From assembly GCF_958445495.1 (NCBI RefSeq), contig NZ_CAUCSQ010000010.1, positions 1 to 64,000 on the forward strand: DNA of 64,000 nucleotides, in the 5' to 3' direction. Under the pieces are notes generated by a model that did no database searches, was not told the DNA's origin, and saw only the letters and a program-made list of their open reading frames with translations. The first letter of the stretch is position 1; each line of letters begins with the position of its first letter. This DNA comes from an uncultured Bacteroides sp. (GTDB taxonomy: Bacteria; Bacteroidota; Bacteroidia; Bacteroidales; Bacteroidaceae). A program made the translations under genes and the position numbers. Of the stretch, positions 18,046-27,737 are shown in pieces.

Positions 18046-19599
18046 TTATTTCTTTTCCTGTGCCCATTCTTTAGCGCCTTGTTCTTTTAGCTTTGCGGTG
18101 AAAGCTTTTGCTTTTTCCATGCTTGTCTTTTCATCTTCGGGGCTTGCATAGGCATGTTTGTATCCTTTTACTACGTTCCATTCGCCACGGGTGAAATCGG
18201 GGAATTCTACGGCAGCACATCCGTTGTCCATTGAGAGTTCGCCTAATTCCGCCAGGCAGCACCATTCTGCCAGGTCATAAACATCCATATCCAGGGGAAG
18301 GCCGTTCTGCAGGCAGTATATAAGGCGGCTGTCCATGATGAAATCCATACCGCCATGACCACCTACTTCCTTAGCCATTTCACCGTATTTCTTCAATATC
18401 GGGTGTTGGTATTTTTTCACAAGGGCGTCTTTTTCTTCTTTGGGTAAGAAACCGTGTGAGTTGAGGTCGTCTACTTTGGGCTGTACTCCGGAAGCCGTAA
18501 GCTGTTTGGCGTCGAGGGCGTATCCTTCAAACGGGTATTTGTTGGCGAAGCCTTTGGTTCCGGTAAGTTGGTACAAGCGGTTGTAGGGTTGCGGGGTCAT
18601 TACGTTGTGTTGGATTTCTATCACTTTACCGTTTTCCGTACGAATCATCGTTGTCGTGTGGTCGCCGTTGCGGAAGTTGTTACAGGCGGAGTCTGTCCGT
18701 GCTTCCACCAACGCTTTGCCTACAACGGATTTGGTGTCCATAGCCACCAGTGTTTTCATGCGGTCGCCGCGGTGGATGTCGAGTGCTTGTGCTACGGGGC
18801 CGAGTCCGTGGGTTGCATATACGTCGCCCCGGTGGCGCATGTTGTAATCCAAACGCCATCCTAATTTATCGTTTTCTCCGTTTTTCCAGTAGTAGTTCCA
18901 GAAAGCGTCCAAGTTATGGATATAGGCTCCTTGTGCACGGATGACTTCGCCGAACACGCCGTTTTGTGCCATATTCAGGGTGTTCATCTCGAACCAGTCA
19001 TAGCAGCAGTTTTCCAAGATGAAACAGTGTTTGCGGGTCGTTTCGCTCAGATTAACCAGTTCCCAGCATTCTTTCAGGTTCATAGCGGAGGGGACTTCGA
19101 TAGCGACGTGTTTGCCGTTTTCCAAAGCGCATTTCGCTATGGGAAAATGATGTAGCCAGTCGGCCGCAATATAGACCAAGTCTATATCTTCGCGTTTGCA
19201 GAGCTCTTCATAGCCTTTCTCACCGGAGTAAACGGCAGCTTTGGGCAGAGAGGCTGCTTTCAGGTATTGCTGGCATTTTTCCGCACGTTTCTGTTCGTAA
19301 TCGCAAAGGGCTACAATCTGTGTGCCGGGGATGTAGGTGAAACGAGCCACTGCGCCGGGACCGCGCATGCCGAGCCCTACGAATCCGACGCGCACGACTT
19401 CCATTTTCGGAGCAGTCAGTCCGATTACGCTTTTTTGTCCTGCCGGACGTTCGGGAGTTTCTACCACAATGGTTCCGTTTTTCCATTGCCACTTCGTGTC
19501 ATGTTCGTTGGTTTGTACGATGGAATTTGGTGATTGTACGGAACATGCGCCCGCCAATACACAGAGTCCCAATAACAACAATGTCTTGATACTTTTCAT
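18046..19599 (-). CDS. Exported Gfo/Idh/MocA-family lipoprotein, GH109-like
   Basis: A 517-residue protein with a lipobox ('VLAGAC', Cys19), a linker, and a Rossmann NAD(P)-binding domain from about 68 ('VGFVGLGMRGPG' at 71-82), followed by the dinucleotide-binding 'IVALCD' strand end. The C-terminal domain contains 'EVGGHGGMDFIMDSRLIYCL' and 'LDMDVYDLAEWCC', segments also typical of GH109 proteins, which use bound NAD to hydrolyse alpha-N-acetylgalactosaminides. An exported NAD-dependent enzyme implies cofactor bound before or during export. It is the last gene of a - strand run, 40 bp after the GH2 gene. The first in-frame codon, at 19608, is TTG; the ATG at 19599 opens the signal peptide. 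Activity (oxidoreductase or glycosidase) is not decided by sequence. Confidence 0.75.
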   Translation of the reverse strand: MKSIKTLLLLGLCVLAGACSVQSPNSIVQTNEHDTKWQWKNGTIVVETPERPAGQKSVIGLTAPKMEVVRVGFVGLGMRGPGAVARFTYIPGTQIVALCDYEQKRAEKCQQYLKAASLPKAAVYSGEKGYEELCKREDIDLVYIAADWLHHFPIAKCALENGKHVAIEVPSAMNLKECWELVNLSETTRKHCFILENCCYDWFEMNTLNMAQNGVFGEVIRAQGAYIHNLDAFWNYYWKNGENDKLGWRLDYNMRHRGDVYATHGLGPVAQALDIHRGDRMKTLVAMDTKSVVGKALVEARTDSACNNFRNGDHTTTMIRTENGKVIEIQHNVMTPQPYNRLYQLTGTKGFANKYPFEGYALDAKQLTASGVQPKVDDLNSHGFLPKEEKDALVKKYQHPILKKYGEMAKEVGGHGGMDFIMDSRLIYCLQNGLPLDMDVYDLAEWCCLAELGELSMDNGCAAVEFPDFTRGEWNVVKGYKHAYASPEDEKTSMEKAKAFTAKLKEQGAKEWAQEKK

Positions 19600-19639
19600 T
19601 TTCAACAATTATTTTTAATTATCAATAGGGTTAGATAGA

Positions 19640-21754
19640 TTACCAGCCTGCATGTTCTTTCTTGTGTTCATAAGTGTCCGCTTTCCGCTTGTGCTCTCCG
19701 TTATATGTCCATTCCACTTCGTCCGTGTATTCTTTTCCTTGATAAGAAACAACTGTTTTCACGGTGTTCTTTCCTTCGTTCAGCACTACGTTGTCGAAGA
19801 TATAGTGTACATCCGTATAGCCTTTACGGGCATTGGACAATTCTTGTCCGTTGAGATATACTTTGGGGGTTCCGATATTGGAATATACGGTCACGGATGT
19901 GTTTTTCTTTTCTCTTTCCACGTTTCTGCGTTGTGTGAGATAGAGTACGGGGCTCTTGCTCCAGTTTGCCTTATACCAGAAATAGGAGTCTTTCTTGACT
20001 TTGCGGTCGATTGTCATCAGGCCTTTCATGTTGCGGGCGTTTACTCCTCCTCTTTTCCACATCGGAACGGCAAAGTCGAACATGTTCCACAGATAGGAAG
20101 CGATGATGTACGGATGTTGGGAGATGATTGCCCACTGGTATTCGTGTGTCTTGGTCTGGAAGGTTTCCGGATAAAAGTCACTGCCCCAATTCAAGGCGTC
20201 GCCCAGAATCTCCGTCTGGTGTTTGATATTTGCGTCTGCTCCGTATTCCGTGAGCATCAGGCGTTGCCAGGGGTATTCTTTTTCCATTTTTTCCACCCAC
20301 GGTTTGATGTCTTGTATTTTTTTCTCATACCAGCCGAAGTAGCGGTTCATTCCTTGTATGTCCGCATTTTGGTTGACCGGATGTTCGGCATGCCCGTATC
20401 CGTTGACTGCTACCGTATAACGGTCGGGGTCTTCGGATTTACACAGGTCATGGATAGACTGTGTAAGTGCTGCCGTATATCCGTGAGGGTGGTAGACTTC
20501 ATTATGGATGCCCCATACATAAATGGAAGGGTGGTTGAAGCTTTGGCAGACGAGTTCACGCATTTGTTGGTGGGCGTTGTCCCATTCTTGTCCGGTGACT
20601 CGGTTGACGAAAGGTATCTCCGCCCAAATAATCAATCCCAGCGTGTCGCAGCGTGAGTATATGTAATCGGATTGTTGGTAATGCGCGAAGCGGACGGTGG
20701 TTGCGCCGACATCCATAATTTGCGCCAGGTCGAAGTCGTGTTCCTTATTGGTGAGGGCGCTGCCCAGTCCCCACCAGTCCTGGTGGCGGGTTACGCCGTA
20801 CATGGGATATTTTTCGCCGTTCAGGAAAAAGCCTTTGCCTGCCACGATTTCATATTTGCGGAGTCCCAACGGCTGGACAACTTCGTCTATCACACGTCCG
20901 TCTTGCATCAGGCGCGACACTACTTTATACAAATAGGGGTCTTCACGTCCTTGCCACAGATGGGGGTTGCTCAGTTTGAAATGTGAAGTATAGCTCTGTA
21001 CGCCTTGCGGGATGAGCTCGAAAGCCTGGCGGTGTTTTTTCACCAGTTTGCCTTTCATGTCATACACTGCATTTTCCAGTTCCAAGGGAGCGGGAGCCAG
21101 TGCGGCATTGTCTACTTTCACTTTTACGGCCACTTCGGCGGATTTCTTTGAAACGTTTTTCTGGGTGATATATACTCCCGGAGAGGCGCAATCGTTTACG
21201 ACGATATTACACGGTTCCGTTACAATCAACCATACGGGACGGTAGATGCCTCCGTAAACTCCGAATAAGTTATGGTTGGTGGGGATGACGTCGGGGCGTG
21301 AGGAGTTATCCGCCTTTACAATGATTTCGTTTTCCCGTCCGAATTTTATCTGGGAGCCGATTTCACAAACGAAAGCCGAATAGGCTCCCTTGTGGGTTCC
21401 TGCCAAATAGCCGTTGATGTAAACTTCTGCACAGGAACCTACGCCTTCAAAACGGAGGAAGACACGTTTCCCTTTTAGTTTTTCCGGGAAAACGGTTTTT
21501 TTACGGTAATAGGCGGCACCTTCGTAAAAGGCAGCTACCTTTTTTTGCATGTCATCCGCATTCCAGGTATGGGGAATGGTTACTTTTTCCCATTCCGCGT
21601 TCCATTTTTGTGCGGCTTGCATGGTTTCTTGGGAGAAGGGACCTTTTTTAAACTCCCAACCTTCGTTGAAAGTTGTCACTTCACGTGCGTCCGTTTCGCT
21701 TGATATGCTTGATATCAGCAGCATTAGCAGTAAGAACAATGTCTGTTTTTTCAT
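19640..21754 (-). CDS. GH2 beta-galactosidase-like glycosidase
   Basis: A 704-residue exported GH2 enzyme: signal peptide (about 1-23), jelly-roll sugar-binding domain (about 25-180), immunoglobulin-like domain (about 185-300), then the TIM barrel with 'GVTRHQD' at 320-326, acid/base Glu419 in 'WGIHNEV' and nucleophile Glu503 in 'LTEYGAD'. A further beta domain closes the protein, and the C-terminus is very basic ('KRKADTYEHKKEHAGW'). The family hydrolyses terminal beta-galactose, beta-glucuronic acid or beta-mannose; the 'RHQD' and 'TEYGAD' forms fit beta-galactosidases. It sits between GH105 and the GH109-like gene with 40-50 bp gaps, so all three are probably one transcript. Confidence 0.87.
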   Translation of the reverse strand: MKKQTLFLLLMLLISSISSETDAREVTTFNEGWEFKKGPFSQETMQAAQKWNAEWEKVTIPHTWNADDMQKKVAAFYEGAAYYRKKTVFPEKLKGKRVFLRFEGVGSCAEVYINGYLAGTHKGAYSAFVCEIGSQIKFGRENEIIVKADNSSRPDVIPTNHNLFGVYGGIYRPVWLIVTEPCNIVVNDCASPGVYITQKNVSKKSAEVAVKVKVDNAALAPAPLELENAVYDMKGKLVKKHRQAFELIPQGVQSYTSHFKLSNPHLWQGREDPYLYKVVSRLMQDGRVIDEVVQPLGLRKYEIVAGKGFFLNGEKYPMYGVTRHQDWWGLGSALTNKEHDFDLAQIMDVGATTVRFAHYQQSDYIYSRCDTLGLIIWAEIPFVNRVTGQEWDNAHQQMRELVCQSFNHPSIYVWGIHNEVYHPHGYTAALTQSIHDLCKSEDPDRYTVAVNGYGHAEHPVNQNADIQGMNRYFGWYEKKIQDIKPWVEKMEKEYPWQRLMLTEYGADANIKHQTEILGDALNWGSDFYPETFQTKTHEYQWAIISQHPYIIASYLWNMFDFAVPMWKRGGVNARNMKGLMTIDRKVKKDSYFWYKANWSKSPVLYLTQRRNVEREKKNTSVTVYSNIGTPKVYLNGQELSNARKGYTDVHYIFDNVVLNEGKNTVKTVVSYQGKEYTDEVEWTYNGEHKRKADTYEHKKEHAGW

Positions 21755-21802
21755 GATTGGATAATTAATTTTTCACTTTTTGTGGCGATTACGTTCCGGA
21801 GG

Positions 21803-22918
21803 TTATTTGCTTGCCATTTTGTATATCTGGCAACCTGACAAGAGAAAAGCGCCTACTCCGTACACTTCTGTCATGTCTTGGGTTACTTTGCGCGGGTCTG
21901 CGCCAATCGGTTGTACGTAGCCCAGTTTCCCGTCGGGGGCAACGGCGTCTACCAGCGCTTTCCATCCTTTTTCGATGGCGGGCATGAATTTCGCTTTATC
22001 AAGCAATCCTTCATTCACGCCGTAAGCGAATGCATATACGATGAAACCGGTCGCGCTCGTTTCCGGTGACGGGTAGGATGCCGGGTCGAGTAAGCTGGCG
22101 TGCCAGTATCCGTCGGGGCTTTGCAGCTCTGCTACACGTGTGGCTAATGTTACAAACAAATCCTGATAAAAGGCGCGGGAAGGCTCGTCTTTGGGAAGTG
22201 CCTGCAGGATTTCAGCCAGACCTCCCAGTACCCATCCGTTGCCACGTCCCCAGAATACTTTTTTTCCGTTGGCTTCCCGTTTGGAGAAGTAGCGGCGGTC
22301 GCGGTAGAACAGGTGTTCTTCTTTGTCGTACAGGTAATCGTAAGTAGCTTTGTATTCCTTGTTCAGGAAGTCTAAGTATTTTTTATCTTTGGTGACTGCA
22401 TAAAGTTTGGCATATACTGGGGGAGCCATGAACAATGCGTCACACCAAGACCAACGGTCTAATGTCTCTAATTTGCCGTAATCCAATTCTAAAGTCGTAT
22501 TGGCCGGATTTTCCACAATCCAATTGGCACGTGCCATGACTGGAGCTATCATTTTTTTGTTGCCATATTTTTGGTAAAGGTCGATAAAAGGCTGTCCTAC
22601 GGCAATGAAGTCTGCATGGTACATCCATTTTCCTACTTGGAAATGATTGCGTCGTCCGATACGGAGCAACCATTGGTAATATGAATCGTCGTTGTCTTCT
22701 TTCTCTGTCAATTCCGCCCAATCCAGCATGCCCATATACAAGGCGGCATGTGTCCAGTCCAGGTCGTCATGTTCGGCGCTTTTGTTAGGATGGGCAATCT
22801 GCCAGTCCGCAACCCGTTTCATAACGGATTTTATGGTTGTTTTGTCAAAACTTTGCTGTGCGGCAATTGTTGTGACGGTCATCAACAGGAGAGAAGTAAA
22901 AAAGAGAAATTTCTTCAT
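21803..22918 (-). CDS. GH105 unsaturated uronyl hydrolase
   Basis: A 371-residue (alpha/alpha)6-barrel enzyme with a signal peptide ending 'TIAAQ' (about residue 21). It is expected to remove the 4,5-unsaturated galacturonic or glucuronic acid from the non-reducing end of lyase products such as rhamnogalacturonan oligosaccharides. Visible hallmarks are 'WSWCDALFMAPP', with Asp160 the probable catalytic acid, 'WGRGNGW' at 224-230, and 'SATGFIVYAFAYG' near the C-terminus. It heads the - strand enzyme group. No polysaccharide lyase is encoded nearby, so its substrate must come from elsewhere in the genome or from other organisms. Confidence 0.88.
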   Translation of the reverse strand: MKKFLFFTSLLLMTVTTIAAQQSFDKTTIKSVMKRVADWQIAHPNKSAEHDDLDWTHAALYMGMLDWAELTEKEDNDDSYYQWLLRIGRRNHFQVGKWMYHADFIAVGQPFIDLYQKYGNKKMIAPVMARANWIVENPANTTLELDYGKLETLDRWSWCDALFMAPPVYAKLYAVTKDKKYLDFLNKEYKATYDYLYDKEEHLFYRDRRYFSKREANGKKVFWGRGNGWVLGGLAEILQALPKDEPSRAFYQDLFVTLATRVAELQSPDGYWHASLLDPASYPSPETSATGFIVYAFAYGVNEGLLDKAKFMPAIEKGWKALVDAVAPDGKLGYVQPIGADPRKVTQDMTEVYGVGAFLLSGCQIYKMASK

Positions 22919-23302
22919 AATGCCATTTCTATATTATATTCATAAAACAAACGAGAAAACGAAATGAGTGCTTTCCGAATTATCGGCGGCACTTGTATTT
23001 TTTCCAATCTGTAGTTTAACTATTGAAAAGTCAGCAGGTGTCCGGACCGGCATATTTACGTTTGGTTTTTCGAGGGGGACCCGCATCGTATCGTTTTTGA
23101 ACAAATACGTCCGTTGTCTGCGATGGGGGTGGAATTGTTGTCTGCAAAATTATTTTCATGCTATTAAATTTAAAAAAGTTTTTGCAAAGAAAGCCAATTC
23201 CCTTTTTTGCATCTTGCTCGATTTGCCATTTATTTTATCCAAATTACCTTAGGAGGCCTTTTCCGGAGGTTTACCCGTGTCAAAAGGGTAAAATCTGCCT
23301 AT
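22919..23302 (-). other. Intergenic region ahead of the GH105-GH2-GH109-like group
   Basis: A 384-bp gap without a credible gene. At 23271-23292 a TTTACCC/GGGTAAA pair lies just past the hybrid-regulator stop codon and may be its terminator. AT-rich blocks near 23150-23230 and 22920-22960 could hold the promoter of the enzyme group, but I see no full TAnnTTTG box with a matching upstream element. Confidence 0.4.
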
Positions 23303-26300
23303 TCATGTTTTTTTATGCTTTGAGGCAAAGGAAGTAGGGGTTTCGCCAAACACTTTTTTGAATGAGTTGGTGAAATATGCCTGGCTCTCTATGCCTATTT
23401 GCATCATGATTTCCCGCATGGTCATGTTTTCTTCAATGATTAATCTGGCTGCTTTGCGCAAACGGCAGTTCAGGACAAATTCGACGACGGATTTTCCGGT
23501 GAGGCTTTTGACTTTGGTGTAGAGTTTGCTGCGGCTCATGGAGAGTTCTTCGGCAATTCTGTTTACATCCATCTCCGGCTGGTCTATGTTTTTTTCAATG
23601 AAGTCTATTAGCCGTTTAAGGAATTTGGCATCTTGTTCGTTGGCCGACAGTTCGCTGCTGTCGGCATAGTAGTTTTTGGCATAATGTTCTTTCAACTGTT
23701 GCTGGTTCCTGAATATATTCTGGATGGAGAGTTTCAGGTAAGTCAAATCTATCGGTTTTTCAAAATAGAGGTCTGCCCCTGAATCGACTCCTTCTATTTT
23801 GCTTTCGAGGCTGGTTTTGGCTGTCAGCAAAATAACGGGAATATGTGAGGTGTCTACATTGTTTTTTATGTCGTTACACAGGGATACGCCGTCTTTATTG
23901 GGCATCATGATATCGCTTATAATCAAGTCGAAGTCTGTCTCTTTTATCAAGGCTAAGGCTTCCATGCCGTCATGTGCCTGCATGACATGGAACTCGTCGG
24001 ACAGGGATTCGGCAATCAGCATCCGCAAGTCGTCGTTGTCTTCGGTGACTAGTATCTTCTTTTTACAGGAAGGCAGGTATTCTTCTTCCGGTTGTTTTAT
24101 CCCTGCCGGAATGTCTTCTCGTTCAGACGGTTGCACGGGAGAATCCTGCACGTCGTTTTTCTGCTGCATGAAATCGGCGGCAGAAAAAATACTGCTGTCC
24201 AGAGGAAGGCGTACAATCATGTCGGTCCCTTTTTCTCTCTCGCTGAAAATGGAGATATCGCCTTTATGCAGCAGCACCAGGCTTTTCACAAGGGCCAGTC
24301 CGATTCCCGTACCTAAATGGGAGTCGGCATTTACCGTGTTTACTTTATAGAACCTGTCGAAAACACTGTTTATGGACTCGCGGGAGATGCCTACTCCCGT
24401 GTCGCTGACGACAATGCTAAAAACATCTTTGATGCTTTCGCCTACTTTGTAGCTGTTTTTGTAGCCGGATGTGAAGCTGTTTCCCGCTCTCGTTTCCAAA
24501 AGAATTTTCCCTTTGTCCGGTGTGTATTTAAAGGCGTTGTTCAGCAGGTTCATGACTATTTTTTCAATTACATTTTTATCGGCGTGGATTTCTGCGGGCA
24601 GGGTTTCGTCGCACTGGATACGGAAATCGATGTTCCGCTGGTGTGCATAGTCGATGAAATCGTTCGCAATTTCATTGACTAGCCGGTTGATGTCCAACGG
24701 TTGCAGTTCCAGTTTCATCATTCCGTTTTCTATTGTCCGGAAATCCATCAACTCATTTACCAGGTTGAGCAGACGTTGCACATTACCGTTCAATATCCGG
24801 TAATAATATTCTTTCAGGCCTTCGCGGCGCAATTTGTCCAAAGCTGCGAGGATGAGTGACAGCGGAGTGCGAAAATCATGGGATATGTTGGTAAAGAAGC
24901 GTAACTGCGCCTGGTGGATTTGTTCTTTCTTGTCTTTTTCTATGTTTTCTTGATAGAGCAGCATTTTCAGTCTTTTCTTTTCGGAATAATGTCTGTAAAT
25001 CAGGTAGATGCTTCCCAAAATCGTAAGTGCATAGAATAGATATGCAGGCAGGCTGAACCAGGGAGCTGTTTTCCTTATCACTTTGATTGTCATAGGGGCA
25101 TCGCTCCATAATCCGTCGTTGTTGGCTGCATAGACTTCAAAATAGTAAGTGCCTGCAGGCACTTTGGAGTACATGACTGTGCGTTGTTCGGCATTTGCTG
25201 TAATCCACGAGTCGTTATATCCTCTTAAACGGTATTTGAAACGGTTTTTTTCCGGAATATAGTAGTTGTCCGAGGAAAACCGGAAACCGAAATTGACTTG
25301 GTCATAGTCCAGGGTGATGGTCTTGAATGAATCGTCTTGTGTGTAGTTCGGATGGACCGGTTCATGGTCTATGAAGAAGTCTGAAATGATGGCTTTGGGT
25401 TTGTAGCTGTTGTATGTGATTTTTTGCGGGTCTATAATCGTGAATCCGTTCGTTCCTCCGAAATATAAAAGGCCGTCTTCGCCTTTCATGGATGCCAGGG
25501 GATAATAGACTTGTCCTTGCGTGTTTTCTTTTTCATCGAATTTCATTAACCGGTCGCGGGCTATGTCGTAGCAGCATAATCCGTCATCGGTTCCCATCCA
25601 GACATTTCCGTCGTCGTAGCAAATGCTGTAAATGGAGTAGACGCTGTGTTGCGATATGTCTTTCAGCGGAATAAAAGTCGAGGTGTTGGTATCGAACCTG
25701 ACAAGGCCATTACCGATGGTGCCGATCCAGATATTGCCGGAGTCGTCCAGACAGAAGGTGAACAGTCCTAAGTAGGTCGAGTCGCGAGGAATAATCTTTT
25801 CTACGGCATGTGTGTTGATGTCCATGCGGTAGAGCGCTTCATTGCTGATGGCCCATAATGTTTTTTCTCCTTGCCGGAGGATGTCGAACAGATAGGCGTA
25901 ATTCCAGATGCTGTCCAGCGTGAAATGGGTGAATGACTTGCTTCGGGAAGAGAAATAGGAGATTTTAGGCATGGGGTATTGGTATGCCACCCATAAGCCT
26001 GTGTCTCCTTCAAGGATGGTTTTTCTGATGTTGTTTACCAGTAGAGAGGTGGAGTCGTTTTTGATGTGTTTGTAGTCGGATGTTTTGTTCCGGTTGGAAT
26101 CGTAGAGGTTCAGACCACCCCTGAATGTGGAAATCCACAGGTTGAGGTCGGAATCCATCGATAGGGATTTTACATTGTTGGAGGTCATGCCGTTTCCGTC
26201 GGCAAGGTTTTTAAATTCTCCCGTATGTTTGTTCATCCGGTTGACGCCGCCGCCTTCCGTCCCAATCCACAGGTAGTTGCGGTCTTCGGCGAAAGCGCTG

Positions 26301-27331
26301 ACCGGGGTATTGTTCAGGCCGCTGTTTTGGGTGTGGTAGGTCTTGAACGCGCCGTTTTCATCGACGTTTACATAGCATAGGGTTCCCGAATATGTACCGA
26401 GCCAGACATTTTTCTGCCGGTCTTCGAAAATCGTCCAGATGGAATTGTTGGGCAGACTGAAAGGGTCGGTTATTGAATGGGCGTATCGGGACATCTGTCC
26501 GTCTGACGGGTCGAATATGTACAATCCGTTTATCGTTCCAAACCATATTTTCCCTTTCTTGTCTATGTGGAACGTGCGTAACGAATTGCCGTCGCATTCG
26601 GAGACTGCATCATAATGCTCCGTTATTCTGAAAGTGGACAGGTCTATTCTGTACAATCCTTCCCGGTTGATATAAATCCATAGCTCTCCCATATATGTCT
26701 GGGCGAAACGGATGTTTCCGTTACCTGAGTCCGGTAGGGTGAGACAGGGGAGGAATTCTTTCTCCGAATAGTTGAAGCGATATATTTTTCTATGTATAAA
26801 GGTATATAGGTCATTGTTATGGAAACAGAAGGCGGTATTGCTGTATGCCGGTATTTTTCCGTCATAGCGCGGGGTATAGAGTTCTTTTGTGTTTACATTC
26901 AGGATGTTCCATTGGTTGTTGTCCCTGACCCATATATGATTCGTTTTATCGACTTTGACTTGGGCTACCGCATCGTAAATCTTTTCAAATTTATCCGATA
27001 TTTTTTCATAGCGGTAAAGCCCGTTGTTCGTATTTACATAGAGGTAGCCCAGGGTGTCTGAACTCATGTTATTGAATATCCATTTTTTGGTAGGGTCCAT
27101 CAAGGCGAAATAAGGGCGATATTTTTTATAATGGTATCCGTCGAAGCGGTAGAGTTCATAGTCCATCATCACCCATATGAAACCATCCTCGTCCTGTTCT
27201 ATCGCTTTCACGCCGTCATAATAGAAACCGCCGTTGGGGGATATGGTCCTGAATTTGTATGTTTCAGCGGTAATGGAAACCGGCATGGTGCAGAGAAGGA
27301 TTAGAAAGAACAGCAAGTATCTATTTTTCAT
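23303..27331 (-). CDS. Hybrid two-component system regulator (Y_Y_Y type) of PUL 2
   Basis: A 1342-residue one-protein signalling system. A signal peptide (about 1-22) is followed by a periplasmic sensor of two seven-bladed propellers made of 'WIGT..GGVNRM' and 'IWFGTINGLYIFD' repeats (about 25-690), a Y_Y_Y domain (about 690-755), a membrane helix (about 759-781), a HisKA/HATPase kinase with His818 in 'NISHDFRTP', G-boxes 'DTGVGIS' and 'GTGIGLAL', a receiver with Asp1140 in 'ISDIMMP', and a C-terminal AraC DNA-binding domain (about 1245-1342). Such sensors bind oligosaccharide breakdown products directly and switch on the adjacent PUL. It lies between SusCD and the GH105-GH2-GH109-like genes on the same strand. 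Confidence 0.93.
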   Translation of the reverse strand: MKNRYLLFFLILLCTMPVSITAETYKFRTISPNGGFYYDGVKAIEQDEDGFIWVMMDYELYRFDGYHYKKYRPYFALMDPTKKWIFNNMSSDTLGYLYVNTNNGLYRYEKISDKFEKIYDAVAQVKVDKTNHIWVRDNNQWNILNVNTKELYTPRYDGKIPAYSNTAFCFHNNDLYTFIHRKIYRFNYSEKEFLPCLTLPDSGNGNIRFAQTYMGELWIYINREGLYRIDLSTFRITEHYDAVSECDGNSLRTFHIDKKGKIWFGTINGLYIFDPSDGQMSRYAHSITDPFSLPNNSIWTIFEDRQKNVWLGTYSGTLCYVNVDENGAFKTYHTQNSGLNNTPVSAFAEDRNYLWIGTEGGGVNRMNKHTGEFKNLADGNGMTSNNVKSLSMDSDLNLWISTFRGGLNLYDSNRNKTSDYKHIKNDSTSLLVNNIRKTILEGDTGLWVAYQYPMPKISYFSSRSKSFTHFTLDSIWNYAYLFDILRQGEKTLWAISNEALYRMDINTHAVEKIIPRDSTYLGLFTFCLDDSGNIWIGTIGNGLVRFDTNTSTFIPLKDISQHSVYSIYSICYDDGNVWMGTDDGLCCYDIARDRLMKFDEKENTQGQVYYPLASMKGEDGLLYFGGTNGFTIIDPQKITYNSYKPKAIISDFFIDHEPVHPNYTQDDSFKTITLDYDQVNFGFRFSSDNYYIPEKNRFKYRLRGYNDSWITANAEQRTVMYSKVPAGTYYFEVYAANNDGLWSDAPMTIKVIRKTAPWFSLPAYLFYALTILGSIYLIYRHYSEKKRLKMLLYQENIEKDKKEQIHQAQLRFFTNISHDFRTPLSLILAALDKLRREGLKEYYYRILNGNVQRLLNLVNELMDFRTIENGMMKLELQPLDINRLVNEIANDFIDYAHQRNIDFRIQCDETLPAEIHADKNVIEKIVMNLLNNAFKYTPDKGKILLETRAGNSFTSGYKNSYKVGESIKDVFSIVVSDTGVGISRESINSVFDRFYKVNTVNADSHLGTGIGLALVKSLVLLHKGDISIFSEREKGTDMIVRLPLDSSIFSAADFMQQKNDVQDSPVQPSEREDIPAGIKQPEEEYLPSCKKKILVTEDNDDLRMLIAESLSDEFHVMQAHDGMEALALIKETDFDLIISDIMMPNKDGVSLCNDIKNNVDTSHIPVILLTAKTSLESKIEGVDSGADLYFEKPIDLTYLKLSIQNIFRNQQQLKEHYAKNYYADSSELSANEQDAKFLKRLIDFIEKNIDQPEMDVNRIAEELSMSRSKLYTKVKSLTGKSVVEFVLNCRLRKAARLIIEENMTMREIMMQIGIESQAYFTNSFKKVFGETPTSFASKHKKT

Positions 27332-27663
27332 AAAATAATGTCGTATTAAGGATGAAACTTCATAACGGGGGCTAATTTAGGAAAAAGGAAATATAACAGA
27401 AAAAATATGAGGGGAAATCTTATATAGACTGTTTAATAAGGATGGTTCCGTCGTTATGGACGGGATGGTTTTTCCCAATTTTTTGTCCGGTTGCTAATTT
27501 GCTGCGGTGTTGCGTGTACGCCCGGATGTGGAAATTGCATGTTTCGTAGGTTTTGTGGAGTACACCGTTGGATTGCTTGCTGTTGGCAGGGGGAGAGCCG
27601 TCTGTTGTTTTTGATTGTGTCTTTTTCGGGTTGTATCCGGTTTTACATAAGAAGAAAATCAGA
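27332..27663. other. Intergenic region between SusD and the hybrid regulator of PUL 2
   Basis: About 330 bp without a gene I can support. A 99-codon ORF across it on the minus strand has no start context, biased composition or family pattern. The region probably holds the promoter of the hybrid regulator, but no clear box stands out. Confidence 0.4.
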
Positions 27664-27702
27664 AAAGGAGCCGGAAGTGAAAATGTTTCCTCCGGCTCCT
27701 TT
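27664..27702 (-). terminator. Terminator after PUL 2 susD
   Basis: A 12-bp perfect stem (AAAGGAGCCGGA at 27664-27675 paired with 27691-27702) with a 15-base loop lies 35 bp past the SusD stop. Read on the minus strand the right flank is TTTT followed by further T-rich sequence. It separates SusCD from the regulator gene. Confidence 0.8.
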
Positions 27703-27737
27703 CCTGTAGCATATTTCAATTAAATGAGATTCATCAG

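Noticed and set aside
27420..27719. 99-codon ORF between PUL 2 SusD and the hybrid regulator
   Set aside because: It overlaps the SusD terminator hairpin, has low-complexity composition and no start context.
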